A stretch of DNA of 9,535 nucleotides from Mycobacterium sp. (GTDB taxonomy: Bacteria > Actinomycetota > Actinomycetes > Mycobacteriales > Mycobacteriaceae): contig JAHFVB010000147.1 of the NCBI GenBank assembly GCA_023264755.1, positions 1 through 9,535 of the forward strand. The letters run 5' to 3'. The notes beneath the pieces were generated by a model that did no database searches, was not told the origin of the DNA, and was given only the letters and a program-made list of their open reading frames with translations. A program made the position numbers and the translations under genes. Numbering within the stretch: the stretch's first letter is position 1; each line of letters begins with the position of its first letter. This document shows, one piece after another, positions 5,992-9,535 of the stretch.

Positions 5992-8046
5992 ATGGACGAC
6001 GCGCGCCGGGCGGCCGTCGCGACGATGCTCGGGGCGCGGTCCGTGGCCGTCGTCGGCGCCAGCGCCAAGCCGGGTAGCTTCGGCGAGCGCATGATCGTCG
6101 AGGCGCAGCGAAGTTCGGCGCGCACGTACCTGGTGAACCCGCGCTACCAGCGGGTCGGCGAGCTGCCCTGCGTGCCCACGCTGTCCGACCTGGACGAGGC
6201 CGTCGACCTGGTGCTGCTCGGGGTACCCGACCGGGTGCTGATCGATCAACTGAAGGCGGCCGCCGAAGCCGGCGCCCGCTCGGCCGTCCTGTTCGGCTCG
6301 GCCCACGGGTTGCGGGACGAGATCGTGTCGGTCGCCACCGCAGCAGGCATGGCGGTGTGCGGCGCCGGCTGCATGGGCTTCGTCGACAACGCCACCGGGG
6401 TGCGCGCCTTGGGCTACCTGGAACCCGACCCGGTGCCAGCGGGCGGGGTCAGCCTCGTCAGCCACTCGGGTTCGGCCTTCTCGACGCTGCTGCGCGCGCG
6501 CCGCGGGTTCGGCTACCGGCTGGCGGTTTCCTCGGGTCAGGAACTCGTCACCGACGCGGCCGATTACGTCGACTACGCGCTCGCGGACCCGCAGACTCGG
6601 CTGATCGGGCTGCTCCTGGAGACTCCGCGTGCGGTGGCTCGACTGCGCCGGCTGCTGCTGCACGCCGCAGAGTCGAACGTGCCCGTCGTCATCCTGCCCG
6701 TCGGTGGCTCGCCGTCCGGGCGGGCCATGGTCGCCGCCCATTCCGGCGCGCTCGCGGGGGAGGACGCGGCGTGGGATGCGTTCTGCGCCTCGGTCGGTGC
6801 GGTGAGGGTGCGCGATCTGGCGGAGTTCACCGACACCATCGAACTGTTCTCTGCTGGGCGGCGGAGCCGCGGTGGTGGTCATGGTATTGCCACGGTGCAT
6901 GATTCGGGCGCTGAACGTGCGCTGACCGCTGACCTCGCCCACGAACTCGGCGTCACGTTCGCTGCGCTGTCCGACGCCACGGTAAGCGTCGTCGACGACC
7001 TGCTCGACGAAGGCTTGGCGGCCTCGAACCCGCTGGACGTCTGGGGTACCGGGGCCGATACCAGAGCGTTGTTCGGGGCTTGTCTGCGCGTGATGTCCGA
7101 CGATCCCGCCGTGGCGGTTACCGCGCTGGCCGTGGACCTGGTCCCCGAGTACGACGGCGACACGTCCTATGAGGATGCGGTGCGCGACGTGGCGGCGGGC
7201 ACCCAGGCGCCGTTGGCCGTGCTGACGGCGGTGCCGTCGGCGATCGACCGGACAGCCGCGGACCGCCTGCGCAACAGCGGAATTCCCGTGCTGGAGGGCA
7301 CCCGGAGCGGGCTCGCCGCGCTCGGTCACCTGGCCTGCTGGCCATTGCCGGTCGAGGCTCGCCAACCCGTGGTCGACACTCGGCGCCGGGCGCGCTGGCA
7401 GGCTGCGCTGTCGGAGTGGACGCCGGAGTTGGCATTCGAACTGCTGGCCGACTACGGCATCCCCACTGCGACGCCGCGGGTGGCGCACACGGTCGACCAG
7501 GCGGTGCAGGCGGCCGCCGAGCTCGGCTACCCGGTGGCGCTGAAAACCCTTGGAGCCGAGCACAAGACGGAGGTGGCCGGGGTGGTGCTCGGAATCCCCA
7601 GTGCTGATCGGCTGAGCTCGGAGTACCTGGCCTTGGCCGGCCGGCTCGGAGCCGCGGTGACGGTCCAACCGATGGTCCCCGAGGGCGTCGAGGTGTCGAT
7701 CGGACTGGTCCGCGACGAGTGTTTCGGCCCGCTGCTGGTGGTCGCCGCGGGCGGGACCCTGGTGGAGTTGCTGGCCGATCGCGCGCTGGCGGTGCCGCCC
7801 GTCTCACCTGCGCGTGCCCGTCAGCTGTTGGACGGGTTGCGGATGCGGGCCCTACTCGACGGATGGCGGGGCGGGGCCCCGGCCGACGTCGCGGCGTTGG
7901 TGGACGTGGTCGTGGCGTTCTCCAACCTGGCCGCAGACCTGGGTGACCTGCTCGACGCGGTCGAGGCGAACCCGGTGATCGTCTCGCCTGCGGGGGTGAT
8001 GGCCGTGGATGCGTTGGTACATCCGCGCGCCGCGGGCCCTGCCTAG
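5992..8046 (+). CDS. ADP-forming acyl-CoA ligase (acyl-CoA synthetase, NDP-forming)
   Basis: A 684-residue protein with the single-chain layout of ADP-forming acetate-CoA ligase relatives, which interconvert a carboxylate, CoA and ATP with an acyl-CoA, ADP and phosphate. The N-terminal CoA-binding Rossmann domain is at about 14-140 (S-V-A-V-V-G-A-S-A near 17-25). The succinyl-CoA-ligase-like middle domain follows from about 150, with S-H-S-G-S at 157-161 and the probable phospho-histidine His 250 in A-A-H-S-G-A-L-A-G. An ATP-grasp domain runs from about 470 to the end (G-Y-P-V-A-L-K near 512-518, then H-K-T-E-V-A-G-V). All three domains look intact. Only ATG 5992 fits between the upstream stop and the first domain; its ribosome site is weak, so coupling to the oxidoreductase is likely. 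It would activate or release the carboxylate produced by the pathway. The acyl substrate is unknown. Confidence 0.92.
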   Translation: MDDARRAAVATMLGARSVAVVGASAKPGSFGERMIVEAQRSSARTYLVNPRYQRVGELPCVPTLSDLDEAVDLVLLGVPDRVLIDQLKAAAEAGARSAVLFGSAHGLRDEIVSVATAAGMAVCGAGCMGFVDNATGVRALGYLEPDPVPAGGVSLVSHSGSAFSTLLRARRGFGYRLAVSSGQELVTDAADYVDYALADPQTRLIGLLLETPRAVARLRRLLLHAAESNVPVVILPVGGSPSGRAMVAAHSGALAGEDAAWDAFCASVGAVRVRDLAEFTDTIELFSAGRRSRGGGHGIATVHDSGAERALTADLAHELGVTFAALSDATVSVVDDLLDEGLAASNPLDVWGTGADTRALFGACLRVMSDDPAVAVTALAVDLVPEYDGDTSYEDAVRDVAAGTQAPLAVLTAVPSAIDRTAADRLRNSGIPVLEGTRSGLAALGHLACWPLPVEARQPVVDTRRRARWQAALSEWTPELAFELLADYGIPTATPRVAHTVDQAVQAAAELGYPVALKTLGAEHKTEVAGVVLGIPSADRLSSEYLALAGRLGAAVTVQPMVPEGVEVSIGLVRDECFGPLLVVAAGGTLVELLADRALAVPPVSPARARQLLDGLRMRALLDGWRGGAPADVAALVDVVVAFSNLAADLGDLLDAVEANPVIVSPAGVMAVDALVHPRAAGPA

Positions 8047-8057
8047 AAGCGGTTCCC

Positions 8058-8405
8058 CTAGAAGATCGAGTAGACCTTTCGCACGGTGTCGTGGATGTCC
8101 CACGTGCCCGTCCAGCCCTTGGGGAAGACGGCCATGTCGCCCGTCCCCAACTCGGAGGCCGCCCCGCCGTCGGGGGTGACCGTCATGCGCCCGGCGACCA
8201 GGTAGATGACTTCGTTGGTCTCCAGCGTCCAGTGCGACGGTCCCGGCGCGCACTGCCAGATGCCGGCGGACATGTCGCCCTCGGCCCACAGTTCGACACC
8301 GTGGGTGGCCATTTCGGCGCCGGTGGCCTCTGCCAGCGGGCCCCAGTCCTCCAGCTCGGCATCGGCGGCCCCGGCGATGATGGGGGTGAGCAACCCTTGG
8401 GTCAC
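8058..8405 (-). CDS. small Cupin_3-family protein
   Basis: A 115-residue single-domain cupin starting at GTG 8405, with AGAGGA 7 nt upstream. The segment G-I-W-Q-C-A-P-G near 48-55, followed by W-T-L-E-T-N-E-V-I-Y-L-V-A-G-R and then G-T-G-D-M-A-V-F-P-K-G-W-T-G-T-W, is characteristic of Cupin_3 (the DUF861 / ureidoglycine-aminohydrolase-like group). Several such proteins sit beside DadA-like oxidoreductases. The first cupin motif has few histidines, so metal binding is uncertain. Its GTG overlaps the stop of the upstream oxidoreductase as GTGA, indicating translational coupling. It converges with the CoA ligase gene, with only 11 nt between the two stops. Role unknown; possibly handling a nitrogenous intermediate. 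Confidence 0.87.
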   Translation of the reverse strand: MTQGLLTPIIAGAADAELEDWGPLAEATGAEMATHGVELWAEGDMSAGIWQCAPGPSHWTLETNEVIYLVAGRMTVTPDGGAASELGTGDMAVFPKGWTGTWDIHDTVRKVYSIF

Positions 8406-9535
8406 GAGTGGATCCTCTCGTCGGCGACGCGTTCTGGGAACGGCAGCGAAATCGGTTCGGGGGCAACGCGACTGTTGCCGTCCGCATCGAAGCGGTCCAA
8501 CCCGAGGTCGGTCAGGTCCAGCCAGGTGCACGTCCCCGCCGTCGTCAAGTCGGCAGCCACCTGGGCGACCGCGGGCCCCCACATCATCCCGTGTCCTGCG
8601 GCGCTGGCCACCACGGTGCCCGCCAGCGGGCCGTCGGCGGTGAGCAGCGGACCGAGGATCGGGAGGTGGTCCGGGGTGTAGTCGATGGTCGCCGCCCACG
8701 ACCGGCGCAGCCCGAGGCCGCGGACCGCCGGGAAGAGCTCCTCGATGCGGTCGCGGGCCTTGCGGTAGTAGACGTCGTCGAAGTCGACTGCCACCCCAGG
8801 CGGCTCGTCGGGGTTGCTCATGCCCCACAGCACCCCGCCGGCTTCGCCTGGCCGCCAATAGATTCCCGACGTCACGTCGAACACCATGGGGACCTCGTTG
8901 ATGTCGAGCGCGGTCGGCGCCGCGGTGACGACGACCTGATGGCGGGTGCCGCCCGCATGGATGCGACCGCCTGCCGCGGCCCCGACGGAGGCGAGCTTGG
9001 GACCACCGGTGAGCACGACGTGGTCGGTGTCGATGGGGCCGGTCGTAGTGTCGACACCGAGGACGCGTCCGCCGCTGGTGCGTAGCCCGGTGAAGGCGCA
9101 GTGCTCCCGAACCTCGACGCCGGTGGCGACCAGGGCGGCGGTGTAGGCCAGTACGTTTCGGGGTGCGTCGAGGTAGCCATCGCCCGGGGCGAACGAGGCG
9201 CCGAGCGTGACGCCGGGGGCCAGCCCGGTGTGTCTGGCGTCGAGCTCGGAGCTACTGAGCCATTCGACGTCGAGCCCGAGGCTGCGCTGCAGTGCAATTC
9301 GGTCGTGCGCCTGGGCCACCTCGGCGGGGGTGAAGCACGGCATGAGGTAGCCCTGGGCCGTGAAGCCGCAGTCCAGCGGGAAGCGGTCGCCGCTGGCGGC
9401 GTAGAACTCCTGCGCGCGCATTCCGAGCTTGATGGCGGTTTCGGTGCCGCCCTGAGCGCGCACAATTCCCGCGGCCCGGCGGCTGGCGCCCTCGCCCAGG
9501 GTTTCGGCCTCGACGAGCACGACGCGGCCGACTCC
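8402..9535 (-). CDS. FAD-dependent amine oxidoreductase, DAO/DadA family (5' end cut by window edge)
   Basis: Open from the right edge leftwards: 377 residues are visible, and the frame continues upstream (G-V-G-R-V before V-L-V-E-A), so the true start and the glycine-rich FAD motif lie outside the window. The visible N-terminus is the acidic end of the first Rossmann unit (V-V-L-V-E-A-E) followed by G-A-S-R-R-A-A-G, as in the D-amino acid oxidase / sarcosine oxidase / glycine oxidase family (PF01266). The C-terminal part has Y-W-R-P-G, Y-T-P-D-H-L-P-I-L-G-P and A-A-G-H-G-M-M-W-G-P-A, the usual FAD- and substrate-site landmarks. It would oxidatively deaminate or demethylate an amino compound. 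The cupin gene follows with a 4-nt GTGA overlap. The substrate cannot be inferred from sequence alone. Confidence 0.92.
   Translation of the reverse strand, partial: GVGRVVLVEAETLGEGASRRAAGIVRAQGGTETAIKLGMRAQEFYAASGDRFPLDCGFTAQGYLMPCFTPAEVAQAHDRIALQRSLGLDVEWLSSSELDARHTGLAPGVTLGASFAPGDGYLDAPRNVLAYTAALVATGVEVREHCAFTGLRTSGGRVLGVDTTTGPIDTDHVVLTGGPKLASVGAAAGGRIHAGGTRHQVVVTAAPTALDINEVPMVFDVTSGIYWRPGEAGGVLWGMSNPDEPPGVAVDFDDVYYRKARDRIEELFPAVRGLGLRRSWAATIDYTPDHLPILGPLLTADGPLAGTVVASAAGHGMMWGPAVAQVAADLTTAGTCTWLDLTDLGLDRFDADGNSRVAPEPISLPFPERVADERIHS

Noticed and set aside
4926..6125. Minus-strand 399-codon open frame opposite the CrtI-like oxidoreductase
   Set aside because: No domain motifs; it spans two well-supported plus-strand genes.
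5863..7668. Minus-strand 601-codon open frame opposite the CoA ligase
   Set aside because: Long, but Arg/Gly/His-rich and without recognisable motifs. The plus strand has an intact three-domain enzyme with expected catalytic residues.
8043..8061. Possible terminator hairpin between the convergent CoA ligase and cupin genes
   Set aside because: Only a few interrupted base pairs form and there is no T-tract, so it is too weak to call.
8406..8858. Longer start for the cupin gene, to 8858
   Set aside because: The extension is an Arg/Pro-rich shadow of the overlapping oxidoreductase. GTG 8405 has a good ribosome site and a GTGA overlap.

Overview
The window is GC-rich DNA with GC-biased third codon positions, several GTG starts and very tight gene packing. 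This is typical of a high-GC actinomycete. A fast-growing mycobacterium or close relative is my best guess, from overall feel rather than a diagnostic marker. It holds eight genes, two of them cut by the window edges. I see no mobile element, RNA gene or CRISPR array.

Layout from left to right. (1) 1-846, minus: a PotD-type substrate-binding lipoprotein with a twin-arginine signal, running off the left edge. (2) 847-951: a divergent promoter region with a 16-bp palindrome. (3) 952-2328, plus: a class III, glutamate-1-semialdehyde-aminomutase-like PLP aminotransferase. (4) 2339-3580, plus: a PotA-type ABC transporter ATPase that begins with two 12-residue repeats encoded by a 36-bp DNA tandem repeat. 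(5) 3561-4220, minus: a TetR-family regulator resembling the BetI/AefR group, overlapping the end of the ATPase gene tail to tail. (6) 4221-4334: a second divergent promoter region with a near copy of the same palindrome. (7) 4335-5987 and 5992-8046, plus: a CrtI/PYROXD2-like FAD oxidoreductase, then an ADP-forming acyl-CoA ligase (acyl-CoA synthetase, NDP-forming). (8) 8058-8405 and 8402-9535, minus: a small Cupin_3 protein translationally coupled to a DadA/glycine-oxidase-like FAD amine oxidoreductase that runs off the right edge.

How it works together (inference). An ABC importer of the spermidine/putrescine class takes up an amine or amino compound. An aminotransferase and two flavin oxidoreductases would deaminate or oxidise it. 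The ADP-forming ligase would couple a resulting carboxylate to CoA, saving energy. The TetR regulator sits in the middle. Matching promoter-operator modules (TTGT-type -35, 17-bp spacer, TAGAYT -10, palindrome starting inside the -10) precede both plus-strand transcription units, which suggests one local regulon. The actual substrate cannot be read from the sequence. The importer permeases (potB/potC) are not in the window and probably lie beyond the left edge.
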